From NCBI GenBank assembly GCA_021732025.1, contig JAKFVU010000036.1:174223-238222 (forward strand): 64,000 nucleotides of DNA, in the 5' to 3' direction. Positions 49,473 to 58,039 of the stretch are shown here, piece after piece (position 1 is the first letter of the stretch; each line of letters starts with the position of its first letter). This DNA is from Candidatus Obscuribacterales bacterium. GTDB taxonomy: Bacteria; Cyanobacteriota; Vampirovibrionia; Obscuribacterales; Obscuribacteraceae. A model generated the notes under the pieces. It did not search any database, was not told the DNA's origin, and worked only from the letters and a program-made list of their open reading frames with translations. The translations under genes and the position numbers were made by a program.

Positions 49473-50738
49473 TTAGGTTGCCGTTATCTCGCGTGCTTTC
49501 TTGCTTATCTCTTCGTATTCTTTGACTCTGCCTTGCTTATAGAGTAGCCGAGCATAGGTTTCAAGTAATTCCTTTAATTCTTTGTCTTGGCTTTTTAGGA
49601 TATTCTCTTTGAGGTTAATTGCCTCTTTCAGAAGTGGTTCAGCCTCCTGGGCATGGCCTAAGTTGTATTCAGCGGCTCCTAGGGCGCAGAGGCTTTGAGC
49701 TAGTTCTTTTTCGTTGCCTTGCGGCGTTTTCCTGGCAATCGCCAAAGCTTCTCTTAGCTTGGCTAGTGCTTCTGTGTGCTCTTCAATTAAGCGGTCTTGA
49801 CCGGCGTATTGAACTAGAAGTGGCACTAACTTGAGACTGTCTGGGTTGATTTTGCTTTCCTTTTGTATCTGCTCGTCAAGTTCAGACATTTTGATTAGGG
49901 CCTCTTCTTTTCGTAAGTTAAAGGCCTTGTCTTTTTCTGTGGTGTTATCTTTGTGACCGACTTTGCTTCCGCCCGCTGTCGTGTATGACTGTCCTGAGTT
50001 AAAGCGTTCGCCGTTCCAAATGTAAAAATCTTTGTCGTGGTCGTTTCTGAAGCCGGCATTGTATGTGAGCCTGAATGGCGCTTCTACACCTTCAGGAAGT
50101 GGCTTGAATGGTCCGGCGCGTTTGACACCTATGATCGCTAAACGATCAGCATTTTTGTCACCAGATGATTTATCTACCGATACTTTTGCCAGACTGCCGT
50201 CTTTGTTGATTTCAAAACTCAACCCTACTTGCATAAATAAGAGTCGTTTAGGCACCCACCAACAGCTGTGAATGCGCTTGAAGATCTCATCAGTGTATGG
50301 GTTTAAATCTACGCCGCTAGCTGTCACACCGCTCTGGCATGGCAGGGTAAATGTTATTTCTAGGGTGTTTTCACCTGGCGGAAGTGGAGGGAATGGTGCT
50401 GATTTCTTAATAGTATCAAGGGCCAATTGATCAACTATTTTATCGCCGCTCGGTTCTTTCACTTTTACGTCGCTAATTGACCCGGTTTTTCCTACCGTAA
50501 ATGTGATTGAAACACTGGTAGCCGTAGTTTTGCCCGGTGGAGTCCATTTGATTTTACTTTGCACCAATTTCATGTAAGGGGCAAAATCTTTTTTCGCAGG
50601 CCCTGCGTTTGCCGCAATAGTTGTCTGCATAAAACTGCCATTAGCTATAGCTAAACCCAGGACGGCGGCCAAGAATTTCAGCCATTTGTGTTTTGCATTT
50701 TTAATGGTTTTCGAGTTTTTCGATTTTTGCACAGACAC
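49473..50738 (-). CDS. Secreted protein with two TonB C-terminal-like domains and TPRs
   Basis: A protein of 421 residues. Basic N-terminus and signal anchor (about 20-43), then two TonB_C-like units in tandem: YMKLVQSKIKWTPPG ... GKTGSISDVKVKEPSGD ... APFPPLPPG (about 54-135) and DEIFKRIHSCWWVPK ... NKDGSLAKVSVDKSSGD ... GPFKPLPEG (about 148-235). TPRs fill residues about 285-415. No energising ExbB/D is nearby and there is no Pro-rich spanning region, so this is not a transport TonB but a scaffold using the fold. It starts 2 bases after the histidine kinase stop, in the same operon. Confidence 0.8.
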   Translation of the reverse strand: MSVQKSKNSKTIKNAKHKWLKFLAAVLGLAIANGSFMQTTIAANAGPAKKDFAPYMKLVQSKIKWTPPGKTTATSVSITFTVGKTGSISDVKVKEPSGDKIVDQLALDTIKKSAPFPPLPPGENTLEITFTLPCQSGVTASGVDLNPYTDEIFKRIHSCWWVPKRLLFMQVGLSFEINKDGSLAKVSVDKSSGDKNADRLAIIGVKRAGPFKPLPEGVEAPFRLTYNAGFRNDHDKDFYIWNGERFNSGQSYTTAGGSKVGHKDNTTEKDKAFNLRKEEALIKMSELDEQIQKESKINPDSLKLVPLLVQYAGQDRLIEEHTEALAKLREALAIARKTPQGNEKELAQSLCALGAAEYNLGHAQEAEPLLKEAINLKENILKSQDKELKELLETYARLLYKQGRVKEYEEISKKAREITAT

Positions 50739-50739
50739 C

Positions 50740-52077
50740 TTACTTCGGTTGCGAGATAGAGAGTGTAACAGTTGTCCCTTGACCTATTTGCGAATCAATT
50801 GAAATTTGGCATTGATAGAAACATCGAATCAGCTCAACTCGTTCTTTCATGCCTTCAAGACCCATGCTATGTGAGCCGTCTGCTTCCATGCGTACTTGAC
50901 CAGAGTCAAAACCAGAGCCGTTGTCACTTACTTTGAAGATACTAATGCCGTGTGATGTGGCTTTGATGTCGACTGAAATTTCTGAGGCACCGGCGTGCTT
51001 TTCAATGTTGTTGAGGCTTTCTTGTATGACTCTAAAAATGTGAAGGCTGACTAAGTCTGGATATTTTGGTAATTCGCCGCTGAATGTCAAATCAACGGTC
51101 AGTCCGGTGCGGCGCGATATGCGCTCAAGCAAATCTTCAATGCCGACCTGCAGCCCCCATTCTTGCAACTGTCTTGGTGAGTACTCGTTGACAATGTCTC
51201 TGAGCTGTACCACTACTTCGTCGACTATCTCAATTGTCTCTTCAGGCGAGAGTTTTTTGTCACCCGCTAGATAGCGCTTTAGCATCATCAAGTCGGCGAT
51301 GACACTGTCGTGTAAGTCACGGGCCAATTGATTTTTGAGTTCTTCTTGTTGATTGAGCAGTTTAAATAGAAGATTGTTCTTCTCAATCTCTAGCTGTTTT
51401 TCCAGGCTTGGCTGTATCTTTTCGGGAAATGGTTTACTGCGTGGACGCTCTTTGCCCAGCGCCAGTTCATCGAGCAAGTGTTCAACAAAGCGACAGGTTT
51501 GTTCGGCATTTAGTTTCACTCCTTCATGCTTCCAGGTCATGCTACTGCCACTTCCGCTGCTGTTGCCTCCGCGCGTTTCGACATAAGCAAATTTGCCTCG
51601 ATAACGCGATCCAAATTCACTCATAGTAATGTGCGGTACTTCTTTGTCGGGAACAACGAAAAATTCTACTAAGCCTTTGCTGGCTCTAACTGAGAGAATG
51701 TTGCCGCCGCCAGACACTCTCCAGCGGCTGTAGAAAGAGGGGCCGTTTTTATTCTGCAACGCTTTTTGCTCTGAGCGAGGGAGCCAGTTAACTGGTTCAG
51801 GCACTCGCTGTGGTTCACTGACAAGCAATTTCATGTGAGGGAGTGACTCAGTTAACTTCTCAATGTACTGACGTGCGTGGTTGTTAAGAGCTCTCGATAA
51901 TTCTTCGGCTTGTTGTTGCAACTGTTCGTTCGTGACCACTTCATTTGCTGCCTGATGCTTGGCAAATCGTTTCTGGTTGTCTGAATTTTGCAGTGATTTG
52001 CCGCTCGGCAAGGTTTCATCTTCAGGGCTATCCTGACCAGATTGTGCACGAAAGAATTGTTTGAGAAAGTCATTCAT
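50740..52077 (-). CDS. Soluble NarL-type sensor histidine kinase
   Basis: A protein of 445 residues without membrane segments. The HisKA_3 dimerisation domain has LARDLHDSVIADLMMLKRYL, the phospho-accepting His being in DLHDS (about residue 260). The HATPase_c domain has FRVIQESLNNIEKHAGASE, VSDNGSGFDSGQ and GLEGMKERVELI, all intact. The N-terminal 220 residues match no sensor I recognise; they contain SFYSRWRVSGGGNILSVRAS and a Gly/Ser loop. The partner response regulator is 21 bases upstream and the TonB/TPR gene directly downstream, so the input may be cytoplasmic. Confidence 0.88.
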   Translation of the reverse strand: MNDFLKQFFRAQSGQDSPEDETLPSGKSLQNSDNQKRFAKHQAANEVVTNEQLQQQAEELSRALNNHARQYIEKLTESLPHMKLLVSEPQRVPEPVNWLPRSEQKALQNKNGPSFYSRWRVSGGGNILSVRASKGLVEFFVVPDKEVPHITMSEFGSRYRGKFAYVETRGGNSSGSGSSMTWKHEGVKLNAEQTCRFVEHLLDELALGKERPRSKPFPEKIQPSLEKQLEIEKNNLLFKLLNQQEELKNQLARDLHDSVIADLMMLKRYLAGDKKLSPEETIEIVDEVVVQLRDIVNEYSPRQLQEWGLQVGIEDLLERISRRTGLTVDLTFSGELPKYPDLVSLHIFRVIQESLNNIEKHAGASEISVDIKATSHGISIFKVSDNGSGFDSGQVRMEADGSHSMGLEGMKERVELIRCFYQCQISIDSQIGQGTTVTLSISQPK

Positions 52078-52097
52078 AGCAAATCAGATACTCGACT

Positions 52098-52754
52098 CTA
52101 GTTTTCCATTTCGACACTGCCAAAGCCGTTTTGTACAGCCCAGGCAATGAGTTGTTCACGGGTTTCGAGACCAAGTTTGAGCAGTAGTGTTTCGCATTGT
52201 TTGCGAGCTGTAGCCACTGAGGTAAAGCGGTGGTCAGCGATGTCTTGATATTTCATACCGCGGCCGAGCATAGTCAAGACTTCCATTTCGGCTCTCGTAA
52301 TCTTCTTGTAGGTCTTGGTTACTTCATCTGAGATTAGTCCGCTTTTTCCCGCTAGCACAGCTTGAATTGTTTCAGCAACTTTAGCCACGCGCTCCGATTT
52401 CAGTAGATAGGCTGAAACGCCCATTGCTAAGACCGACTGAATGAAGGCCATGCGGCTCTCGGCCGAAAAGATAATAAGCTTGGTTTCTTCCCCAGCTGCT
52501 GCTCTAAAGGCTTCTATCGTTGCTTTGGGGCCCATTGAGCCGGGCAGGTGTAAATCTAACACTGTGACATCTGGGCGATGCTCTTTCAGCAAGCGTAAGC
52601 CGTCATCGCTTGTGCTGGCTGTGCCGATAACGGTGAGACCCGGAACGTTCGAAAGACCAAGAAAAAGACCATCTAGAGTGGCGTGATGGTCTTCAACGAT
52701 AAGCACTTTCGCCAGTGCTGTCATTGGCTGGTCAGGGTTTTGAGAATTGGGCAT
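52098..52754 (-). CDS. NarL/FixJ-type response regulator
   Basis: A protein of 218 residues. The receiver domain has KVLIVEDHHATLDGLF and VTVLDLHLPGSMGP (phospho-accepting Asp about residue 57), with the Thr/Ser and Lys switch positions in IIFSAES and LLKSERV. A LuxR-type HTH (KITRAEMEVLTMLGRGMKYQDI, with SVATARKQCETLLLKLG as recognition helix) follows near residues 150-212. It works with the histidine kinase just downstream. Divergent from the 1141-residue protein gene. Confidence 0.92.
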   Translation of the reverse strand: MPNSQNPDQPMTALAKVLIVEDHHATLDGLFLGLSNVPGLTVIGTASTSDDGLRLLKEHRPDVTVLDLHLPGSMGPKATIEAFRAAAGEETKLIIFSAESRMAFIQSVLAMGVSAYLLKSERVAKVAETIQAVLAGKSGLISDEVTKTYKKITRAEMEVLTMLGRGMKYQDIADHRFTSVATARKQCETLLLKLGLETREQLIAWAVQNGFGSVEMEN

Positions 52755-52863
52755 TGCTGATAATTATTCGCTACCGCTTCTAACTTCTCCTATCTACCCT
52801 CTCTAATCGTTTAATATAGTGTCAGCGTTTAATCTGGAAGGCCCGCCCTTTTTTGTCCAGATT

Positions 52864-52889
52864 TTGCAAATTGTGCAAACCATTGCAAC
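52864..52889. promoter_or_regulatory. TGCAA repeat cluster between divergent genes
   Basis: TTGCA (52864-52868) and TGCAA (52874-52878) form an inverted repeat, and a further ATTGCAAC follows at 52882-52889. Placed between the response regulator and the large repeat protein, it is a candidate site for the NarL-type regulator. Confidence 0.35.
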
Positions 52890-52986
52890 AGCATTGGGCG
52901 CTAAGGGTTAGAGAGGGCTCCTGTGGGGGAACGTATTGCTATAGTTCGTATATGTAATTGGAGCTAGAGGTAGACCGAGGGAAGCT

Positions 52987-55900
52987 GTGCCGCCATTCGA
53001 TTTTTTGAAGAAAAACGCTACTACGAGAAGTTATCCGACCGATATTTTAATCGGTGAGCTCTTTGTAAAGGCCGGGGTGATTACCCAAAAGCAACTGGAT
53101 GACACTGCTCGTTCGGCCGGAACAAAGCATTTACACATCGGTCAGATGCTGACGATGTCAGGATTTATCAACCATCGCGATTTGCAGTCGGCAGTTGATG
53201 CCCAGTCGATGTTGAGAGACAAAGTTATTGATATGAATCTGGCAGCTCGCTGCTTGAAGATTTCAGTTAAAAGTGGTGCTAATTTCCAAGACCTGGTCAA
53301 AGAGGAGCTGGCTATCGAGCAGCAAGCCTCTACTCAAACCAATCGTTTAGGCGAATTGCTGATGGATTCTGGCATCATAAACAAAGCTGTTTTCGGCGCG
53401 GCAATGCAACGCTCTTTGGCTACTGGTCTTCCTCTTGGTCGTATTCTCGTGCTCAATGGTTCGATGCCCGATTCGCTTTTGCGTGTTGCTCTAGAACTTC
53501 AAGTGCGTGTGCGTGACGATATGATGGCTCGCCATGAGGCTCTCGACGCTCTTAGAAATGAAGCTACAAAAGCTGGAGCGTCACTTACTGGCAATCAAGG
53601 TTTGTATGCCGACCTGTCGCTCAAGCCCACTTTGCAGAAGACTGTGCGTATTGGTGAACTGTTGGTAATGGCCAATTTCCTAAACGAGACAGACGTAATG
53701 AGCTGCCTGGAGCTTGGTTTGTTGGGAGAGCGCCCTATCGGCGAAGTGATGGTTGAGCAGGGCTATGTCTCTGAACAAATGCTTCACGTAGCTCTCACTG
53801 TTCAACAGATGATTGAAGAAGGTCTGTTTGATCGTGAATCGGCTGGTGCTGCTCTCAAGCAGATGCAAGAGACTGGCAGCATACTGCCCGAAGTACAAGA
53901 ACGTTTAAAGAAAGGCCTCCATCAACCGAACAGGGACGATGTTGCTGACAGTACTGGCAATCTTGAAAGCGAATTTTCACAGGCGGCCGCTATTGCTAAT
54001 GCGCCAGCTACCTCTGAAGATGGTCCATCACTCGAGTCGTTGATGGCTTCGGTGGTGGGAAATACTGAGAAAAAACCTAGCGGCCTTGGTAACCCTGGCA
54101 ATACTTTGTCACGATTGGCTGCCTTAGAAGCTCACTATTTGAAAGATGAGGCTCTCACTGCCGAAGCTAATGGTGACAGTAATGTTGGCTCTGACAGCAG
54201 TTCTTCAAACAATGCTGTCAGTGATAGTTCAAAAGAGTATGGCGGCGATGGAAGCTCAAATACCGAACAGACTTTTGAAGATTTATTGATTGCCGCTAAA
54301 GTCGTAACAAGTGAAGACATCGACCGCGCCTTGCTTATGGCTCGGCAGAATCCTCTGGCCTTAGCTGATGTGTTGAAAGTCACTGGATTTTTGACTGAAG
54401 TCGGTCGGCAAGCATCTCTCGATTGTAATTTGTTGATGGAGAAAGGCGACCTGGCCTTGGCCAATGCCGCTCAAGTGCTTGACCACTGTATTAACCAAGG
54501 TCGTTTACGCAATCTCACTTTTGAGCAGTCATTAGTTGAATTGGGTTGGACTCGAGAAGTAGGGGCGGCTGAAGCTTCAGTAGATGTAAATGTTGACGTT
54601 AAGCCAGAAGTAAAAGCGAGTGTCGAGCCTGAGGCTGAACCATTTAGCTTAGAGTCTAAACTCTTTGCCGTTGCCGAATCGTTAGAGTCAGAAGCTGCGC
54701 AAGCTCTAGTGGAAAGTAATGGTGGGCAACCTTTGTCTACTCCTGCGCCGACACCTGTTGCTGCTCCTGTGCCAGCGCCACCAGCACCTGCACCTTCACC
54801 TGAGCCTGCACCTCCTGCTACTCCAGTGTCTGCACCGGCACCTTCGGAAGCTCCAGCTCTTTCGGCATTATTAAACAGTCTAGACACTACTCCAGATACC
54901 CCACCTGCTGAAGCTGCGACAGCTGAAGACAAAGGTTCTAATCTACTTAGCTTATTTGGGCTGGCAGAAGATGGATCCGAAATTGACGAAAGTAACGAGG
55001 TTGATAATCAGACAGCTCTTATTGCTTCTCAGGCTGAAGCTCTAATGGCATCTCTAGCACAAATTCCTGATGAAGCAATTGAGAGTGCTGATGCAGAAGC
55101 CGCTGCAGCCCGTCCTGATGCTTTCGAGACGACCGCTGTATTTCGCTCAATTGCTGAAGCGGAAGTCGAGAAAATAGCTGACAAGGCCCTTTCTGATGAT
55201 ACTTCGCTCGATAATCTGCTAAGTAAACTTGAGGGCGCCGTAAATAATACAGCTGGCTCAAATTCAGCTCTTGCCTCTGCCAATGGCTTGTCTACTTTTG
55301 AATCAGACTTTGGTACTGCCAGTGATGCCGCCCTTGGTGCCTCTTTCGCCCCTTCGGATAGCTTGCTACTCTCGCCGGACCTAAGTCTCGGCCTTGATAA
55401 ATTGGTAGAACCTAAAGTTGAGGAACCTAAGTCTGAGGCGCCTAAAGTTGAAGCACCTAAAGTTGAAGCACCTAAGGCTGAAGTAGTTAAAGCAGAAGAA
55501 GCTAAGCCAGACGATGAAGTTGATTTGCGTTCGCTGTTCTCTAGTCTTAAGTCTGAACCGGCTAAGCCTGGCGATTCAACCAAGCCGATGAATACGCCCG
55601 CTCCAGCAGCTGTTGCACCACCTGCTCCAACTCCGCTGGTTATTCCACAATTGACTCCGCAAGCCCCTGTCGCCGTAGCTCAAGTGGAAGTCCCAGCACC
55701 GGCTCCAGCACCAGCACCAGCACCAGCTCCAGCTCCGGCCCCAGCGCCAGCTCCAGCCCCAGCACCACCACCAGCTCCGGCACCGGTTCCAACGCCAGCT
55801 CCGACACCATCTCCGGCTCCCGCGTCCGCACCAGCTGCAGAGGCTAAACCAAGTGCTTCCAATTCACGATTGACTAAGATGAACGAGGCCGAAGTTGCCG

Positions 55901-56412
55901 CTGCCAAGGCTGCGCAAATCGCCACGATGTCGTCTGCCTTAACCAAAATGGCAGAGATGCACTACGAACAAGAGAATTATCCGGAAGCGCAACGCGCCTA
56001 TGAGCGCATTCTTTCTTGGCGTCAAGGAGAGCTTGGTGCTTCACACCCTGAAGTAGTAGATGACCTCAATAACTTAGCGGGTGTGATGTGTGTCCAAGGC
56101 CTGTTCGCTGAGGCTGAGCCACTCATTGCTAGAGCCGTGACCATTCTCGAATTTGGCGAAGAACCAGATCCGCTGAAGTTGGCAGAAAATCTCACAAGTC
56201 TGGCAGGCTTGCAGTTCCAGCAAGGAATTTTTGACAAAGCTGAGCCGCTTCTGGCTAAAGCACTGGTTCTTCGTGAAAAAGAACTTGGTGCCGACAACCC
56301 TGAGTTGGCTGACAGTTTGCGTGATTTTGCAAAACTTTTGAAGAAGTTAGGCAAGCCTGAAGAAGCAGAGAAACACTACAACAGAGCCAAAGTTTTACTT
56401 GGTCGGGCCTAG
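52987..56412 (+). CDS. MshEN-repeat protein with Pro-Ala linker and TPRs
   Basis: A protein of 1141 residues. Four tandem MshEN-like pairs, each near IGELLV-x-x-G...L-x-x-AL-x-x-Q. The first is about 20-75 (ILIGELFVKAGVITQKQLDD). The second is about 118-175 (RLGELLMDSGIINK, LGRILVLNGSMPDSLLRVAL). The third is about 220-280 (RIGELLVMANFLNE, IGEVMVEQGYVSEQMLHVAL). The fourth is degenerate, about 430-485. Long acidic, Ser and Val-Glu-Ala-Pro-Lys repeats follow, then a pure Pro-Ala stretch near residues 900-950. Kinesin-light-chain-type TPRs close it (NYPEAQRAYERIL, FDKAEPLLAKALVLREKELG). No signal peptide. The GTG start at 52987 has GAGGGA. In other proteins MshEN pairs bind c-di-GMP. Confidence 0.8.
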   Translation: MPPFDFLKKNATTRSYPTDILIGELFVKAGVITQKQLDDTARSAGTKHLHIGQMLTMSGFINHRDLQSAVDAQSMLRDKVIDMNLAARCLKISVKSGANFQDLVKEELAIEQQASTQTNRLGELLMDSGIINKAVFGAAMQRSLATGLPLGRILVLNGSMPDSLLRVALELQVRVRDDMMARHEALDALRNEATKAGASLTGNQGLYADLSLKPTLQKTVRIGELLVMANFLNETDVMSCLELGLLGERPIGEVMVEQGYVSEQMLHVALTVQQMIEEGLFDRESAGAALKQMQETGSILPEVQERLKKGLHQPNRDDVADSTGNLESEFSQAAAIANAPATSEDGPSLESLMASVVGNTEKKPSGLGNPGNTLSRLAALEAHYLKDEALTAEANGDSNVGSDSSSSNNAVSDSSKEYGGDGSSNTEQTFEDLLIAAKVVTSEDIDRALLMARQNPLALADVLKVTGFLTEVGRQASLDCNLLMEKGDLALANAAQVLDHCINQGRLRNLTFEQSLVELGWTREVGAAEASVDVNVDVKPEVKASVEPEAEPFSLESKLFAVAESLESEAAQALVESNGGQPLSTPAPTPVAAPVPAPPAPAPSPEPAPPATPVSAPAPSEAPALSALLNSLDTTPDTPPAEAATAEDKGSNLLSLFGLAEDGSEIDESNEVDNQTALIASQAEALMASLAQIPDEAIESADAEAAAARPDAFETTAVFRSIAEAEVEKIADKALSDDTSLDNLLSKLEGAVNNTAGSNSALASANGLSTFESDFGTASDAALGASFAPSDSLLLSPDLSLGLDKLVEPKVEEPKSEAPKVEAPKVEAPKAEVVKAEEAKPDDEVDLRSLFSSLKSEPAKPGDSTKPMNTPAPAAVAPPAPTPLVIPQLTPQAPVAVAQVEVPAPAPAPAPAPAPAPAPAPAPAPAPPPAPAPVPTPAPTPSPAPASAPAAEAKPSASNSRLTKMNEAEVAAAKAAQIATMSSALTKMAEMHYEQENYPEAQRAYERILSWRQGELGASHPEVVDDLNNLAGVMCVQGLFAEAEPLIARAVTILEFGEEPDPLKLAENLTSLAGLQFQQGIFDKAEPLLAKALVLREKELGADNPELADSLRDFAKLLKKLGKPEEAEKHYNRAKVLLGRA

Positions 56413-56425
56413 GTTTTCTTGGTCA

Positions 56426-58039
56426 ATGGCTTTTCCTCAGCGCTGCCGAAAGCTGACTTTGCGGTGGAGCAAGGTCGATTATGTAACTGCCATAGTGGCT
56501 TTGTCTTTGATTGCTGGTCCTGCTTGGGCAGTGCCAAAAAAAATTGATGCTGCCGATCCAGCCAGCGAAATCTGCCGTCAAGGCGATCAGTTGCTCGCTG
56601 AAGGTCAGAACAAAACAGCCGAAGCTAAGTATAGAGAAGCTGTAAAAGCCTATCCACAATCGTTGCTTGCTTTATCTGGCTTGGCTGCTTGTTTGCTTAG
56701 TCAAAACAAAGCCTATGCCGCTTTGGATCAAGTTAACCGGATGTTTCTACTGCTTGGCCATGACCCAGCCGGAGGGGTGGAGGCAAATGCAACAACTGCT
56801 AAAATGCCACTGACTGGTTGGGTTTTGTGCGCTAAGATTTTCCATCGCACGAACCATCTAGACAAGTGCTTGTATTGCTATGATGCCTATTTGAAGGTCG
56901 CGCCCAAAAACGATGAACGCGAGCAATATGAGGCTTTGGCTGGAGTTATTCGCTCACAGGTCAATCAAGCAAAAGCGAAAACAAATACTAGTTCTAGTCA
57001 AAATGTGGTCACCGTAGGCGGTGCTGGTGATTACTTTAAAGATGCTGTAGCTGAAGGCCTTTTTCGCTGGCCTGTAAAGCGTTTTCCTCTGAAGATTTTT
57101 ATAAGTACCGGAGAAGCATTACAGTCTTATAAACCAGAATATGAGGAAGCTGTTCGCCAATCTATTGACGATTGGGATAGAGCTACTCTTGGACAGGTGG
57201 GTTTGAAGATTGTAGACTCGGCTGCTGATGCCGATATAACTGTCAATTTTGTCGATGATCTACACGCCCCGGCATTGCGTGCTGAAGCCGGAAAGGCACA
57301 GCTAAAAGGAAACATGAAAGGTGTGGACAAGGCCAACGTGTTGCTGTTGACCATTTCTCCATTTGCCGATCAGCTAATGACTAAAGACTTTATGCGTATG
57401 ATTTCAGTGCATGAAATTGGCCATGCGCTTGGCTTATCTGGACATAGTCCCTATGAAGAAGACGTTATGTTTCCTGCACTCGGGAACCAACGTGGTATCA
57501 CTTCGCGGGACGTTGCCACTTTGTACAGGCTTTATGGAATCGGCGGTGCCGCGAGTATTGATATTCAATCATCTGATTTGACTGACAAAGGAAAAATTCA
57601 GTTACTCTTTGCCGAAGCCAGCAAGGCCAAAGAAGAAAATGACTCAGCCAAAGCCTTAGAATGCTTTGAGCAGATATTGAAAATTGATAGCAGTAACAAA
57701 AATGGCCGATCTCTAATGGCTTGCGAACTGAACAACATCGGTCTGGGCAAAGGTTCTGAACCTGAGCAGGCGCTAAAGTATTTTCGCTGGGCCAGCTATT
57801 TTGATGGCGAACAAGAGATCTTCGAGAAAAATATTGCCAGCTGTTTATTCAACTTGCATATTGATAATAGCGCCACCGGTCGCCTTGCCCAAGCACAGCT
57901 TCGCATAGCTGCAAAAGATTACAGAGGTGCTGTGGTTGAGTATCGCGCTGCCCTTAAGCTCAATAAAAATAGTGTCACAGCGGCTAAAGTGGCAGAGGCT
58001 GAGAAATTAGCCGCCACCCAAGGTTTTAACGGCTTCTAG
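56426..58039 (+). CDS. Secreted matrixin-like metalloprotease with TPRs
   Basis: A protein of about 537 residues from ATG 56426 (a TTG at 56399 overlaps the upstream gene). The signal segment is IVALSLIAGPAWA-V, followed by TPRs (AEGQNKTAEAKYREAVKAYP, about 40-180). A zinc-protease domain of matrixin type has KIFISTGEALQSYKPEYEEA, WDRATLGQVGLKIV, and the full HExxHxxGxxH motif as HEIGHALGLSGHS (about 329-341). VMFPALGNQRGITSRDVATL gives the Met-turn (VMFP). Further TPRs to the end. It starts 13 bases after the MshEN-repeat gene, which also has TPRs. Confidence 0.85.
   Translation: MAFPQRCRKLTLRWSKVDYVTAIVALSLIAGPAWAVPKKIDAADPASEICRQGDQLLAEGQNKTAEAKYREAVKAYPQSLLALSGLAACLLSQNKAYAALDQVNRMFLLLGHDPAGGVEANATTAKMPLTGWVLCAKIFHRTNHLDKCLYCYDAYLKVAPKNDEREQYEALAGVIRSQVNQAKAKTNTSSSQNVVTVGGAGDYFKDAVAEGLFRWPVKRFPLKIFISTGEALQSYKPEYEEAVRQSIDDWDRATLGQVGLKIVDSAADADITVNFVDDLHAPALRAEAGKAQLKGNMKGVDKANVLLLTISPFADQLMTKDFMRMISVHEIGHALGLSGHSPYEEDVMFPALGNQRGITSRDVATLYRLYGIGGAASIDIQSSDLTDKGKIQLLFAEASKAKEENDSAKALECFEQILKIDSSNKNGRSLMACELNNIGLGKGSEPEQALKYFRWASYFDGEQEIFEKNIASCLFNLHIDNSATGRLAQAQLRIAAKDYRGAVVEYRAALKLNKNSVTAAKVAEAEKLAATQGFNGF

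Noticed and set aside
55690..55830. Short-period repeats considered as CRISPR or satellite
   Set aside because: Six-base in-frame Pro-Ala coding units without spacers, inside an open gene.
55640..55946. Minus-strand Gly/Ala-rich frames in the large repeat gene
   Set aside because: Shadow of the Pro-Ala coding repeat; no independent gene signals.
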